Shown here piece after piece: positions 10,113 to 19,000 of a stretch of 61,653 nt of DNA. The stretch's first letter is position 1, and every line of letters starts with the position of its first letter. The notes below the pieces were generated by a model, which did not search any database, had not been told where the DNA came from, and worked only from the letters and a program-made list of their open reading frames with translations. The stretch is from the NCBI GenBank assembly GCA_011369465.1, contig DRQG01000161.1, positions 1 through 61,653 on the forward strand. The letters are read 5' to 3'. Origin of the DNA: Caldithrix abyssi. Lineage in GTDB: Bacteria > Calditrichota > Calditrichia > Calditrichales > Calditrichaceae. Made by a program: the position numbers and the translations under genes.

Positions 10113-11879
10113 CTATTTTGAAAGGTTTAATGGGGGAACCCGTTTATCTAAAAATTGGCGACATGTTTTTTCAATCGCTTGTTCATCGCTTAATTTAGCG
10201 ACGTCCCGGTACAATTCCCCGCATTCATCTTTTTTTATGGCCCGTACTACCTGTTTTATCTCCGGTACGCTGAAGGGATTCATACTGAAACTGAACAGCC
10301 CCATACCAATGAGCAGCGGAACAGCCTCGGGCTGAGCGGCAAACTCACCGCACAAAGTAACCGGTATTTTGTTCCTGTCGGCTGCCTGTATGGTTTCGGC
10401 AATCAATCGCAGCACCGATGGATTAAACGTGTTATACGATTTGGCTACCCGGTTGTTCGTCCGGTCTATGGCCAATACGTACTGCGTCAGATCGTTGGTG
10501 CCGATGCTGAAGAAATCAGCCAGCGGAGCCAATTGAGCGGCCATAAGCGCCGCCGAAGGCGTTTCAATCATAATACCGACAGCGATCTCGCGATTAAAGG
10601 CATGTCCTTCTTGTTGGAGCTCTTTCTTCACCTGTTCAATCAAATCGCGGGTTTTTTGCACTTCCTTCATATTGGATATCATGGGCAGAAGAATTTTTAC
10701 ATTGCCGAAAGCGCTGGCCCGAAGGATGGCGCGTAGCTGCTGTTTAAATATCATTGGACGATCCAGACAAAACCGGATGCCGCGCCAGCCCAAAAAGGGA
10801 TTGGCTTCTTCCTCGGCGGAATAGCCCTTAATCAGTTTATCGCCGCCCAGATCGACGGTGCGTATAACCAGTTCTGCGGGATCTAACTGTTCCGCCACCT
10901 TCTTATATATCTCGAACTGATCCTGTTCATCGGGCAGCGTTTCCCGTTCAATAAAGATACTTTCCGTACGGAACAGGCCCACGCCGTCGGCATAGTTCAG
11001 TTTTACATCGCTAACTTCCTGTATAAATTCGATATTGGCCATCAGCTCAACTTTTTGACCGTCTTTGGTACGGGCTTCTTTACGGGCCTGTTTGGTGAGG
11101 CTGCTTTCGTGGCGCCGGTATTTTTTTTGCAATTTTTCATACTGTTCCCGCGTTTCCGGATTGGGATTCAATATGATGCTGCCTTCGAAGCCATCAATGA
11201 TTAAAAAATCCTGTTTGCCGATAATCCGCGAAAGCCCCGCGCTGTTCACTACCGATGGGATGCGTAACCCTCGGGCCATAATGGCCGCGTGTGAGGTTTT
11301 CCCGCCCTGATCGGTTAAAAATCCTAAAATAAAATTGCGGTTAAATTGTACCGTATCGGCCGGCGAGAGCATTTCTGCCACAATAATAGCCGGGTTGGTC
11401 AAATGATAATCTATGCTGATGCCCAGTAAGGCATGGATCAGTTTTTGTTTCAGGTCCAATATGTCGTAAGCCCGCTCGCGGAAATATTCGTTTTCCTGCT
11501 TGATAAAATGTTCGCTTTTTTCCGATAGTATTTCGGAAACCACATAAGCCGCCGAATGATGGGTTTGATGTATTTGTTCGCGGATTTCTTCGATGAGAAC
11601 CGGATCTTCCAAAAAGGCCTTTTGGCTTTCAAAAATATCGGAAAACTGGTTACTGTAGTGTTCTTCGCTAACCTGACGTGCGTAAAGCAGCTGAGCCAAT
11701 ACTTTTCTACGGGCATTTTCGAAGTGGCGGAACTCGGCTTCCACGTTTTCGATTTTTATAGCCAGTTCGGAAAGATTGATGGTGAGCGGTTTAAAATTAT
11801 ATACAGGCCCGATGGCAATACCGGGAGAAGTCGGTGTACCGTGTAATTTCAGTTCTTTTTTAGGAAATCTATTCTTCAT
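10113..11879 (-). CDS. ptsI: Phosphoenolpyruvate-protein phosphotransferase (PTS Enzyme I)
   Basis: 588 residues, normal for Enzyme I, the soluble kinase that moves phosphate from phosphoenolpyruvate to HPr. The phospho-accepting histidine is His197 in GGKTSHAAIMAR. The PEP-binding barrel is complete, with GVGLFRTE near 300, GIMIETPSAA near 435, SIGTNDLTQY near 470 and the catalytic Cys in LCGEFA near 518. No regulatory GAF or other extra domain is attached. It overlaps the 3' end of ptsH by 11 bases, so translation is coupled. The order IIC, IID, HPr, EI, isomerase reads as one operon. Confidence 0.97.
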   Translation of the reverse strand: MKNRFPKKELKLHGTPTSPGIAIGPVYNFKPLTINLSELAIKIENVEAEFRHFENARRKVLAQLLYARQVSEEHYSNQFSDIFESQKAFLEDPVLIEEIREQIHQTHHSAAYVVSEILSEKSEHFIKQENEYFRERAYDILDLKQKLIHALLGISIDYHLTNPAIIVAEMLSPADTVQFNRNFILGFLTDQGGKTSHAAIMARGLRIPSVVNSAGLSRIIGKQDFLIIDGFEGSIILNPNPETREQYEKLQKKYRRHESSLTKQARKEARTKDGQKVELMANIEFIQEVSDVKLNYADGVGLFRTESIFIERETLPDEQDQFEIYKKVAEQLDPAELVIRTVDLGGDKLIKGYSAEEEANPFLGWRGIRFCLDRPMIFKQQLRAILRASAFGNVKILLPMISNMKEVQKTRDLIEQVKKELQQEGHAFNREIAVGIMIETPSAALMAAQLAPLADFFSIGTNDLTQYVLAIDRTNNRVAKSYNTFNPSVLRLIAETIQAADRNKIPVTLCGEFAAQPEAVPLLIGMGLFSFSMNPFSVPEIKQVVRAIKKDECGELYRDVAKLSDEQAIEKTCRQFLDKRVPPLNLSK

Positions 11880-12135
11880 AAAAATTGTTCTTTACCAGTT
11901 CCTTAATGGCCTCCAGCGCTTCCTGTTCGTCTTTGCCGTTTATCACAAAAGTCAGCTCGCTGCCCGGTTCGGCGGCAAGCATCATTACCCCCATAATACT
12001 TTTGCCGTTTACTTCCAGCCCGTCTTTAATGATTTTAATATCCGACTCGAACTTACCGGCCACTTTGACCAGATGGGCTGCCGGACGGGCGTGCAGTCCG
12101 TGTTTGTTGGTTATTTTTATAATTTCTTTAATCAT
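11869..12135 (-). CDS. ptsH: HPr phosphocarrier protein
   Basis: 88 residues, normal for HPr. The active histidine is His15 in NKHGLHARPAA, and the regulatory serine is present as Ser46 in NGKSIMGVMML, so control by an HPr kinase/phosphorylase is possible; no such kinase gene is in the window. It accepts phosphate from Enzyme I (next gene, overlapping) and passes it to a IIA protein, which is not encoded here. The start overlaps the end of the IID gene by four bases. Confidence 0.96.
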   Translation of the reverse strand: MIKEIIKITNKHGLHARPAAHLVKVAGKFESDIKIIKDGLEVNGKSIMGVMMLAAEPGSELTFVINGKDEQEALEAIKELVKNNFYEE

Positions 12136-12908
12136 AATCCTTTAAAGAAAAATCCTATTATCAGTGAAATAACTATCGGAACAACGATCGGTAAATACAC
12201 CATCTGTTTGCTCTGTCTTAGATAGGCCGCCGAAAGCAAACTGATTAAAAAGACCGCCAGATAGCTGGTATGCTGTGCGGCCGAGGAGATAAGCATGTAG
12301 CCGATAACAAATCCTAATGCACTACCGCCGATAATTTTATAAGGGTTCAGTAAAAAATTGAAATGTTCTATTTTCAGTATTTTATATACGCCAAACGATT
12401 GTTTATATCCTTCTTTTAATCCCATATATCGTATGTATAAATGCGGCGCATTATAAAGGATAAGAAATAGAGCCAAATAAATCAATTTTATCGACAGACT
12501 ATCGGTAACTATCAGCCCGGCAATGCCTGCCAGAATACTTGCCGGTTTGATACCCGCCCAAAACAGCTGATCCCCGACCAATCCCAGCGGGCCTATGATC
12601 GCATTACGAAATTTAACAATTTGTTCGGGATCATCCAGCCGGCCATTGGCATAGTTTTCTTCCAATGCAGCCAAAGAACCGAGTGCGAAAGAAGAAAAAT
12701 AGGGATGGGTATTAAAAAAACTTAAATAACGCTGCAAAAAGGCTTTGAGGTCTTCTTTTGTGTTGTATAATCGTTTTGCGACCGGAATGAGCGCATAACA
12801 CAACCCGAGTGAGACCATCCCTTTAAAATTCCACACGGTCTGTATGAAAAAGCTGCGCAGATAAATATCAATAAAGTCAATAAATTTAAGTTTTTTTTCT
12901 TCTGCCAT
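12132..12908 (-). CDS. PTS mannose-family permease subunit IID
   Basis: 258 residues from the chosen start. Family match is clear from the N-terminal segment FFIQTVWNFKGMVSLGLCYALIPVAKRLY and from GPLGLVGDQLFWAGIKP near 120. C-terminal membrane spans follow, so the protein sits in the inner membrane with IIC to form the sugar channel. An earlier in-frame start at 12953 would add 15 residues (beginning MWLCC) that overlap the end of the IIC gene and do not fit the family; the Met at 12908, which gives MAEEKKLKFIDF, is preferred and lies 13 bases after the IIC stop. The exact sugar (mannose, fructose, sorbose or amino sugar) cannot be told from this subunit. Confidence 0.9.
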   Translation of the reverse strand: MAEEKKLKFIDFIDIYLRSFFIQTVWNFKGMVSLGLCYALIPVAKRLYNTKEDLKAFLQRYLSFFNTHPYFSSFALGSLAALEENYANGRLDDPEQIVKFRNAIIGPLGLVGDQLFWAGIKPASILAGIAGLIVTDSLSIKLIYLALFLILYNAPHLYIRYMGLKEGYKQSFGVYKILKIEHFNFLLNPYKIIGGSALGFVIGYMLISSAAQHTSYLAVFLISLLSAAYLRQSKQMVYLPIVVPIVISLIIGFFFKGL

Positions 12909-12921
12909 CGAACACTCTGAT

Positions 12922-13605
12922 TTATTGAAAGAGAAAATACAGCAGAGCCACAATGGCTCCGCCCACGATCCAGGTTTTCATTTCGTTACGTTTGTATAAT
13001 GATAAGGTCAATCCGGCACCGGTACCCAATAACGCCACTTCAATAAAACGTGCTGTTTCGTTCCAGGTAACGCTCAGCTCTCTGGTGATAAAACCGATCA
13101 AAAACTCACCGAGAAGTATGCCGCTGAAAACAAGCAGGAATGCAATTATGAAATGCATCAGCAATGCCTGATAATTGATAAAGGTAATCGCCCCCACACT
13201 GCCTTTTTCCATATACCGAACCGCCTTATTAAAAAAATAAGTGTTCCAGTTGCGGTTAATCCTGACCATCCTTGCGCCAAAATAACTCAGCAACAGAGAA
13301 TAAAGAACGATAAGCAGGACGATCATAAAATGTTTTTCAGGAAAAATGCCGATCAGTTCTACTGCGACGGCTGCACTTACAATGGAGGCATAATTTCCGG
13401 CAGGCACCAGGGTCGCCCCCACCGGCAAATCGCTTAACCATAACAGTTGCAGTAACAGACCGATATGCAACCCCATTGCCGCATCGCCGCCCAGATAACC
13501 TATGATTGTACAGGCCACAATCGGCTGCGAAACCATAATTTGGAAAGTGGCCGTGGTGTCCATCATCAGTGCCGCACCGGCCAGGCTAAGCCATAGTATA
13601 TCCAT
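12922..13605 (-). CDS. PTS mannose-family permease subunit IIC
   Basis: 227 residues with six or so membrane spans. The N-terminus shows the family pattern: MVSQPIVACTIIGYLGGD, then HIGLLLQLLWLSDLPVGATLVPAGN. It forms the membrane channel with IID. It is the first PTS gene of the cluster, 37 bases downstream of the subtilase stop, so either it shares that transcript or uses a promoter inside the subtilase gene. There is no IIA or IIB gene on either side, although mannose-family systems need both to phosphorylate sugar. Confidence 0.9.
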   Translation of the reverse strand: MDILWLSLAGAALMMDTTATFQIMVSQPIVACTIIGYLGGDAAMGLHIGLLLQLLWLSDLPVGATLVPAGNYASIVSAAVAVELIGIFPEKHFMIVLLIVLYSLLLSYFGARMVRINRNWNTYFFNKAVRYMEKGSVGAITFINYQALLMHFIIAFLLVFSGILLGEFLIGFITRELSVTWNETARFIEVALLGTGAGLTLSLYKRNEMKTWIVGGAIVALLYFLFQ

Positions 13606-13642
13606 TTAGCTTATTTTACCTCTTGTACGGGATTCCATATTA

Positions 13643-16507
13643 CTAATAATCATTCAAGCTCGTATTCAACTCGAGCGGTACGGTTGTTCTGTATTTATTT
13701 ACATCCTGTTCATCCAGCCAAATTTCACCGAACACCCGAAAACCGTCCGGCGCCACCGGTATAGCGCCGTCAATTTCGAAGTCCACCTCCTTTTTCACTT
13801 TCGGATAAAACGTGTACATGGAAGAAATGATTTTGGGACGCTTAAATGTATAATACCGTTCGGTTAAACGGGCATTCCAGTCCGTAGGTTCATGCGCAGC
13901 GAAACCCGGTACCATTTTCAGAATATAGTCGCCGGATGACGGGGGGTAAAAAGTGAGTTTAATCGATTTATAAGACAGCCCGTCCGAGAGTAAAACCTCT
14001 TCATCCATATTTAGAATGTTGATAGCAAAATCGGTGAACAGATTAAACACATCGGCGTCCATTTCCAATTCAAATTCCACTTTATCGTAATCATCGGTTA
14101 CGGTAAATACATACTCGTATTCTTCCGAGTCATCGCTGATGTACCTGGTGCGTTTGATACCCATCATTTGCCCCTGCACGCGCGCGTCAACCCGGCGATT
14201 GAACACATTGCGCACTTCAAATGACCCCTGTGGGTTTTCTCCGTGGTTTATTTCCACGCGGCTTATGCGTTCGGGAGTGATCTCCAGCCCGGAAAAACTG
14301 ATTTTTATCTCGGCGTAGGCATCTTCCTCGCTGCGGAAATCATTATATAAATCCAGTTCCCAGATTCCCTGTTTTAATTCGTCCTTTAACAGGCGGACAA
14401 TATGCGCGCTCTGCTTTTCCGTGTTCAGATACAGGCTGTGGGCGCTTTCCCGACCCTGCGGATCGAAGAGATAACCCCGCAGTTTGGTGTATTTATTACC
14501 CGACTGCCCCATACGTATCGAAGCGGAAGAAGCGCCCAGCGGTACATCAAAGAAAATCCGTTTGATTTCCCCCGGCTTCAGACGAATTTGGCCCGAGCGA
14601 TAGGTATGGTTGTTTTTGTCGGTAAAACGGTGCGGTACCACCACGGTGCAAAGCAGTTCAAATTCCTTATTTTCCGGTTTATTTCCCGAAAGGAATCCTC
14701 CCTTACGATAGGCAATCACCTTGCCGTTGTACAATCCCGGCTTGTTCAACCGGCTTGCGTCATAATACACATCCACCCGCGCGGCTTTGTCGCCACGAAT
14801 ATAGGTACTGCTTTTATTTATTTTGATCCACGGAACCGTTGTTTCCAGATTAAAGGCGCGATAAAAATTATTGCGTTCATCGGCGGTAAGCCCCTGCGGA
14901 AAAACGGGACGGATGTAAAATCGCTGTTTGTGATCTTTGTCCGGGAAATACCCGCCAAAACGCCAGTAAGCCGCTTCGCCCTCTTCCGATTCGTAAACGG
15001 GACTTACGGTGGTTACCTCATAGTCGAGCAGTTTGGTCTGTTCCTTTTCTTCAATATATTTTTTGTAGTATTCGAAGGCGCGGGGAATATTCATTACTCC
15101 GCTGCCCTGTTCGAGGGGGCTATATTCTTTAAGAGGAACAGCCGCATTTTTAACGGCTTTTTTAATAAGCGCGCCCACAATCGGCAGCGGCGGATTTTGC
15201 TGGGAAGCGGCGGACATCAACAAAGCCACTCCCCCGCTGGCCTGAGGCGCGGCCATACTGGTACCCCATTTATTTTCTCTGGACGAAAAGGGTGGAACGG
15301 TTGAAGAAGCCCCGCCGGGAGTAACGATATCCGGTTTGTTCAACTCGCCGCCGCGCGAGCTGAAAGGAAACAGTAAATCCCGTTTTATATTAGCGCCATA
15401 AACATCGCGGGCTGTTTCTTTTACGTTCATTGCGCCCACGGTAAGCGCGCGATGCGCCGCAGCCGGTAAGCCGATAGTAGAAATTCCCGGCCCTTCGTTC
15501 CCGGCGCTCAAACAAAATACCAGCGATTCGTTTTCCCGAAGGAAATCATCTACAATCAGATCCATCTGTGCCTGGCCTTCAATTTCCGATCCGATACCAT
15601 AGCTCATATTAAACACCACCGGGCCGTCATATTTTTTGGCAAATTCGATGCCGTATTCATAGGCTTTGATCATGCTGCCGGTAACCGTAGCCCCTCCGGC
15701 CAGACGGGAATCGCCTATTTTAAGGCTGATGATTTTCGCTCCCGGTGCGATGCCGTTCATCCCCTTTTGACCATTGATGTTATATCCGGCGGCAATACCG
15801 GCCACGTGTGTGCCGTGATCGCCACCGGCAAAATAGAGATTAATGCGTTTTTCATCCGGAAAAATATTTATGGCAAAGGAAGCCAAATTGCGGCTTACTT
15901 CCGGGTCGCGGCCCCTAAAGGTAATGGCTTTTAACTGATCTTTATAATTCCAATAGGGTTCTTCATCCTGCAGATTGCCGTCACCGTCCAGATCGATATA
16001 GCTTATCCAGGTGGTGTCTTTTTTAAAAACGATCAACCCGAAGGTATCGTCCCTTTTACCGTTGTTGTTCACATCCGGGAGCACGGAGTTTTTAAAGCGT
16101 TTTTCTTCGATTATGCCGATGTAGTAGAGCGAATCCTTTGGCTGATCCGGTAACTTATCATATCCGAACAACCGGCTTCCCGATGAGTGCTTGAGGTACT
16201 TCTCGTTATTTTCCGTTCCTTTTTCGGCTTTTTCAAGATTCACATCCCCCTCGCCGGTGAAATCCTGCACATCGATTATCTTTACACCGCCCTGAGGAAG
16301 TTCGGTTAATCCGGGTGTCCCCAGATCTACCCCGGTATCGAGAATGATGACGACCACATTGCGGCCGTCATAAGAAGGGTGTTTTTTTATAAATTCCGCT
16401 GCTCCTATACGGGAAGTATTAAGAAAATTCCAATTTTCACTATGAAGCGGATTGTTTAAAAGAATGACCAGGAATGCCGCTATCAGGTAGAAATGTACAC
16501 GATACAT
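13643..16507 (-). CDS. Secreted subtilisin-like protease with tripeptidyl-peptidase-II-like layout
   Basis: 954 residues with a signal peptide (about 1-23). The S8 catalytic triad is complete: Asp57 in IILDTGVD, His231 in GGDHGTHVAG, Ser417 in GTSMAAPQASGG, with the oxyanion Asn337 in SAGNEGP. Asp and His are about 174 residues apart, far more than in ordinary subtilisins; such a long insertion is a mark of tripeptidyl peptidase II and its bacterial relatives. The insertion holds two calcium-loop-like Asp-rich segments (DVNNNGKRDD at 145-154, DLDGDGNLQDEE at 172-183). The 500 residues after the triad look beta-rich. It is likely an exported or periplasmic peptidase. A GAGGTC ribosome site precedes the start. 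Confidence 0.88.
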   Translation of the reverse strand: MYRVHFYLIAAFLVILLNNPLHSENWNFLNTSRIGAAEFIKKHPSYDGRNVVVIILDTGVDLGTPGLTELPQGGVKIIDVQDFTGEGDVNLEKAEKGTENNEKYLKHSSGSRLFGYDKLPDQPKDSLYYIGIIEEKRFKNSVLPDVNNNGKRDDTFGLIVFKKDTTWISYIDLDGDGNLQDEEPYWNYKDQLKAITFRGRDPEVSRNLASFAINIFPDEKRINLYFAGGDHGTHVAGIAAGYNINGQKGMNGIAPGAKIISLKIGDSRLAGGATVTGSMIKAYEYGIEFAKKYDGPVVFNMSYGIGSEIEGQAQMDLIVDDFLRENESLVFCLSAGNEGPGISTIGLPAAAHRALTVGAMNVKETARDVYGANIKRDLLFPFSSRGGELNKPDIVTPGGASSTVPPFSSRENKWGTSMAAPQASGGVALLMSAASQQNPPLPIVGALIKKAVKNAAVPLKEYSPLEQGSGVMNIPRAFEYYKKYIEEKEQTKLLDYEVTTVSPVYESEEGEAAYWRFGGYFPDKDHKQRFYIRPVFPQGLTADERNNFYRAFNLETTVPWIKINKSSTYIRGDKAARVDVYYDASRLNKPGLYNGKVIAYRKGGFLSGNKPENKEFELLCTVVVPHRFTDKNNHTYRSGQIRLKPGEIKRIFFDVPLGASSASIRMGQSGNKYTKLRGYLFDPQGRESAHSLYLNTEKQSAHIVRLLKDELKQGIWELDLYNDFRSEEDAYAEIKISFSGLEITPERISRVEINHGENPQGSFEVRNVFNRRVDARVQGQMMGIKRTRYISDDSEEYEYVFTVTDDYDKVEFELEMDADVFNLFTDFAINILNMDEEVLLSDGLSYKSIKLTFYPPSSGDYILKMVPGFAAHEPTDWNARLTERYYTFKRPKIISSMYTFYPKVKKEVDFEIDGAIPVAPDGFRVFGEIWLDEQDVNKYRTTVPLELNTSLNDY

Positions 16508-16613
16508 GGGAAGACCTCGAGAATAACAGACATATAATAATTAAATTAAAACAGTATAGGAATTTACGATATGGGCATTTTGTATGCAACCGACGAATAT
16601 CCCATAAAATAAA

Positions 16614-16652
16614 AAGGCTGTCGAAACCCGGCGGGACGGTAACGACAGCCTT
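16614..16652 (-). terminator. Rho-independent terminator after cas6
   Basis: A perfect 10-base-pair stem (AAGGCTGTCG at 16614-16623, CGACAGCCTT at 16643-16652) encloses a 19-base loop that contains its own small CCC/GGG pairing. Read on the minus strand it is followed by a T-rich tail (CCTTTTTATTTTATGGG), so it ends the cas6 transcript about 85 bases past the stop and insulates the protease gene. Confidence 0.8.
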
Positions 16653-16735
16653 AAAGGCAAGTAAATAAGCAATAACCCTTAATCACTTTAATTTTTATGG
16701 AAGAACACGAATAGAGGCCAAAAAACACCCGATCT

Positions 16736-17521
16736 TTAACTTGCACCCTGGACTTTTTCCACCATACCAAATCCCCAATTATTCAACTGACCCAGACCCA
16801 TATCGTAAATCAATCTCAAAATATCCGGTTCGGCTTTAATGGAAAGCGGAGCCAAGACACCACGAATCTGTTCCTGGTCTTCTCCTTCCAGACGGATCAC
16901 CTTGGTAATTTTATTCCTGCGCCTTCTCAGGTATTCCTTATCAAATTCAAGTTCTAAATCCAGATGATCCCTCTTCTCATTACGCAGAATATTATGTTTA
17001 TATAGTAAATCTTTCTGTAGAAAATAAATATACTCGGATTCATCGGGTAGAACACTCATACTAAAATTATTCCGTTCAAATCGATCCATAACCTGTTTTC
17101 TGTAAACTGCAACCGGGGACAAGCAGGTAAAACGGGCAGAGGAAGATGAAAAATCCGGCGACGGATAAAAGTTCACCTCACCTACCCGAAATCTTTTGTC
17201 GCTGATGCGCACGGTTTTCCTCTCCCTCAGTTCTTTAGCAAGAATACCTAAAAACTGATAAAAGGGTGAAGAGATGTACCAGTAAAATTCCGGAGAATTG
17301 ATACCGATTTCATAATCCCTGATAACCCTTTCCGGAATAATCAACTGCGAAAAGGTATAGAGATCAAATTTTTTCCACTTACTTCTGCCCGGTACAAGCG
17401 CGCTCAAATAGCGTCTGTAATCGTGTGTAAGCTCATTGATTAACTGATACAGATAGTAATTTGTATTTATGGGTAAAAATGTAGTTTGGTTACGCGTTTC
17501 GAAGGTAATTTTTATTCGCAT
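16736..17521 (-). CDS. cas6: Cas6-type CRISPR RNA endoribonuclease, without other cas genes
   Basis: 261 residues. Cas6 cuts precursor CRISPR RNA within each repeat. Family features are clear: the N-terminus MRIKITFE...LPINTNYYLYQLIN, the strand motif FDLYTFSQLIIPE near residue 50-62, and the glycine-rich C-terminal loop MGLGQLNNWGFGMVEKV near 241-257 that grips the RNA. Length is typical. A catalytic histidine could not be assigned with confidence; families vary. No CRISPR repeats and no other cas genes are in the 61 kb, and the gene has its own terminator, so it is an isolated unit. It could serve an array elsewhere in the genome or be a relic. Confidence 0.85.
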   Translation of the reverse strand: MRIKITFETRNQTTFLPINTNYYLYQLINELTHDYRRYLSALVPGRSKWKKFDLYTFSQLIIPERVIRDYEIGINSPEFYWYISSPFYQFLGILAKELRERKTVRISDKRFRVGEVNFYPSPDFSSSSARFTCLSPVAVYRKQVMDRFERNNFSMSVLPDESEYIYFLQKDLLYKHNILRNEKRDHLDLELEFDKEYLRRRRNKITKVIRLEGEDQEQIRGVLAPLSIKAEPDILRLIYDMGLGQLNNWGFGMVEKVQGAS

Positions 17522-17667
17522 GACCCTTCATCCTGGCAAGTATTAAACAGATTAAATTGACAATATTACATATGCAACAAATATGCCAGAATTATCAATG
17601 ATGGGCAAGCAACTTCTATCTTTATGTTTTATAGTAAGTTGTGTGCGATGTAAAATAAATAAATAAA

Positions 17668-17700
17668 AAAGCGAACAGGGAATATTTCCCCGTTCGCTTT
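17668..17700 (-). terminator. Rho-independent terminator after mrp
   Basis: AAAGCGAAC-A-GGG at 17668-17680 pairs with CCC-C-GTTCGCTTT at 17688-17700 around a 7-base loop. On the minus strand a T-rich tail (TTTTTTATTTATTTATTTT) follows. It lies 20 bases beyond the mrp stop. The remaining sequence up to cas6 (17522-17667) carries no CRISPR repeat. Confidence 0.85.
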
Positions 17701-17720
17701 ATCTCATATACAATATTTCC

Positions 17721-18770
17721 CTACTCTTGCTTATCCAGTTGTTTAATAACCTCATGCGCTACTTCTTTAAATGCTTTTGTTTGAGGATTGTCCGGTTTAC
17801 TGACCACAATAGGCGTCCCTTCGTCTCCGCCGGCGCGTATTGCGGGATCGATCGGTATTTCCCCTAATAACGGGACATTGAGGCGTTCACATTCCCTCTT
17901 AACGCCTCCGTAAGAAAAAATTTCACTGCGTTCCCCGCAGTGCGGGCAGATAAAATAACTCATGTTTTCCACCACACCGAGAATCGGCACATTAACCTTA
18001 CGGAACATTTGAACACCCTTCACCGCATCCAGCAAGGCCACATCCTGCGGCGTGGAGACGATTACCGCACCGGCCAGTTCCACCGATTGCGACAGAGTTA
18101 GCTGTGCATCGCCGGTGCCCGGAGGCATATCAAACAATATAATATCCAATTCCGGCCAGGCTACATCGTTCATTAATTGCTGCAAGGCCCTGTGTACCAG
18201 AGCGCCGCGCCAGATAACGGCATCATCCGTATTGACCAGAAACCCCAGCGACATCCAAAGAACACCGTGTTTTTCGATGGGATGGATTTTTTTGCCATCG
18301 TAATAGGGCTGTTCCTTAATGCCCAACATCATGGGGATACTCGGACCATAAATATCCGCATCTAACAACCCAACCTTTTTACCTGTTTGGGCTAAAGCCA
18401 GCGCCAGATTCACAGCCACGGTGGATTTACCCACGCCGCCCTTGCCGCTGGCTACGGCAATTTTATGTTTTATGGATGGCAATAAAGTCGTCTTTTGTTC
18501 GCCTGCCTGCGTATGGAACTGGGGCGGTTGCTGGTATTCCATTTTTACATCGATCTGAGCTTCTTTAAAAACTTCCGCCAAGTGTGCTTTAGCTGCCTTT
18601 TCGATCTGCTCACCTACCGATGTATCGTTACTCTTCAACACCAGCTGAACAAAAATAGCGTTATCCTGAACATCTATTTTCTGTACCAAACCAAAGGAAA
18701 CAATATCTCTGGAAAAACCGGGATAGCTGACTTCCTTTAATGCTTCTACGACCGCGTCTTTAGTGACCAT
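17721..18770 (-). CDS. mrp: Mrp/ApbC-type iron-sulfur cluster carrier ATPase
   Basis: 349 residues. An N-terminal MIP18/DUF59 domain (about 1-80) is followed by a ParA/MinD-like ATPase with the deviant Walker A ASGKGGVGKST at about 107-117, DADIYGPS near 141 and FDMPPGTGD near 215. A CxxC motif (FICPHCGE near 268) is where the family binds the bridging iron-sulfur cluster. It is a cytoplasmic scaffold or carrier that delivers Fe-S clusters to apoproteins. The start has a good ribosome site (GGGAG). A strong terminator follows, so the gene is probably monocistronic. Confidence 0.95.
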   Translation of the reverse strand: MVTKDAVVEALKEVSYPGFSRDIVSFGLVQKIDVQDNAIFVQLVLKSNDTSVGEQIEKAAKAHLAEVFKEAQIDVKMEYQQPPQFHTQAGEQKTTLLPSIKHKIAVASGKGGVGKSTVAVNLALALAQTGKKVGLLDADIYGPSIPMMLGIKEQPYYDGKKIHPIEKHGVLWMSLGFLVNTDDAVIWRGALVHRALQQLMNDVAWPELDIILFDMPPGTGDAQLTLSQSVELAGAVIVSTPQDVALLDAVKGVQMFRKVNVPILGVVENMSYFICPHCGERSEIFSYGGVKRECERLNVPLLGEIPIDPAIRAGGDEGTPIVVSKPDNPQTKAFKEVAHEVIKQLDKQE

Positions 18771-18933
18771 TGTTATACTCCCTATTATTTAAATAACATT
18801 TCCCAAAGAAATGTCGAACCGATTGAAATTATTTTTTTAATGTATATTGGATGGTGTAACCCGTGTAAGGGGACAAAAATTTCCATCCAGATACTTTGCG
18901 ACAGCAAATATACGCAGGCCGTTTAAAATAAAA

Positions 18934-18967
18934 AAGCCTTTCTCGTAACTGTCCGGGAGAAAGGCTT
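18934..18967 (-). terminator. Rho-independent terminator after the 219-residue unknown gene
   Basis: AAGCCTTTCTC at 18934-18944 and GAGAAAGGCTT at 18957-18967 form a perfect 11-base-pair stem. On the minus strand it is followed by TTTTTATTTTAAAC. It ends the recN-side transcript and separates it from mrp. Confidence 0.85.
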
Positions 18968-19000
18968 AGTAAACATCACATTCGGTGTTTTTAGAGCACA

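Noticed and set aside
14402-15304. A 300-codon plus-strand open frame
   Set aside because: It lies wholly antisense to the catalytic region of the subtilase gene and its translation has no family features.
16614-16652. A riboswitch or structured RNA
   Set aside because: The long stem, large loop and T-rich minus-strand tail behind cas6 fit a terminator; no known RNA motif was recognised.
16508-17720. A CRISPR array beside cas6
   Set aside because: No direct repeats with regular spacers are present on either side; only two rho-independent terminators and plain A+T-rich sequence are seen.
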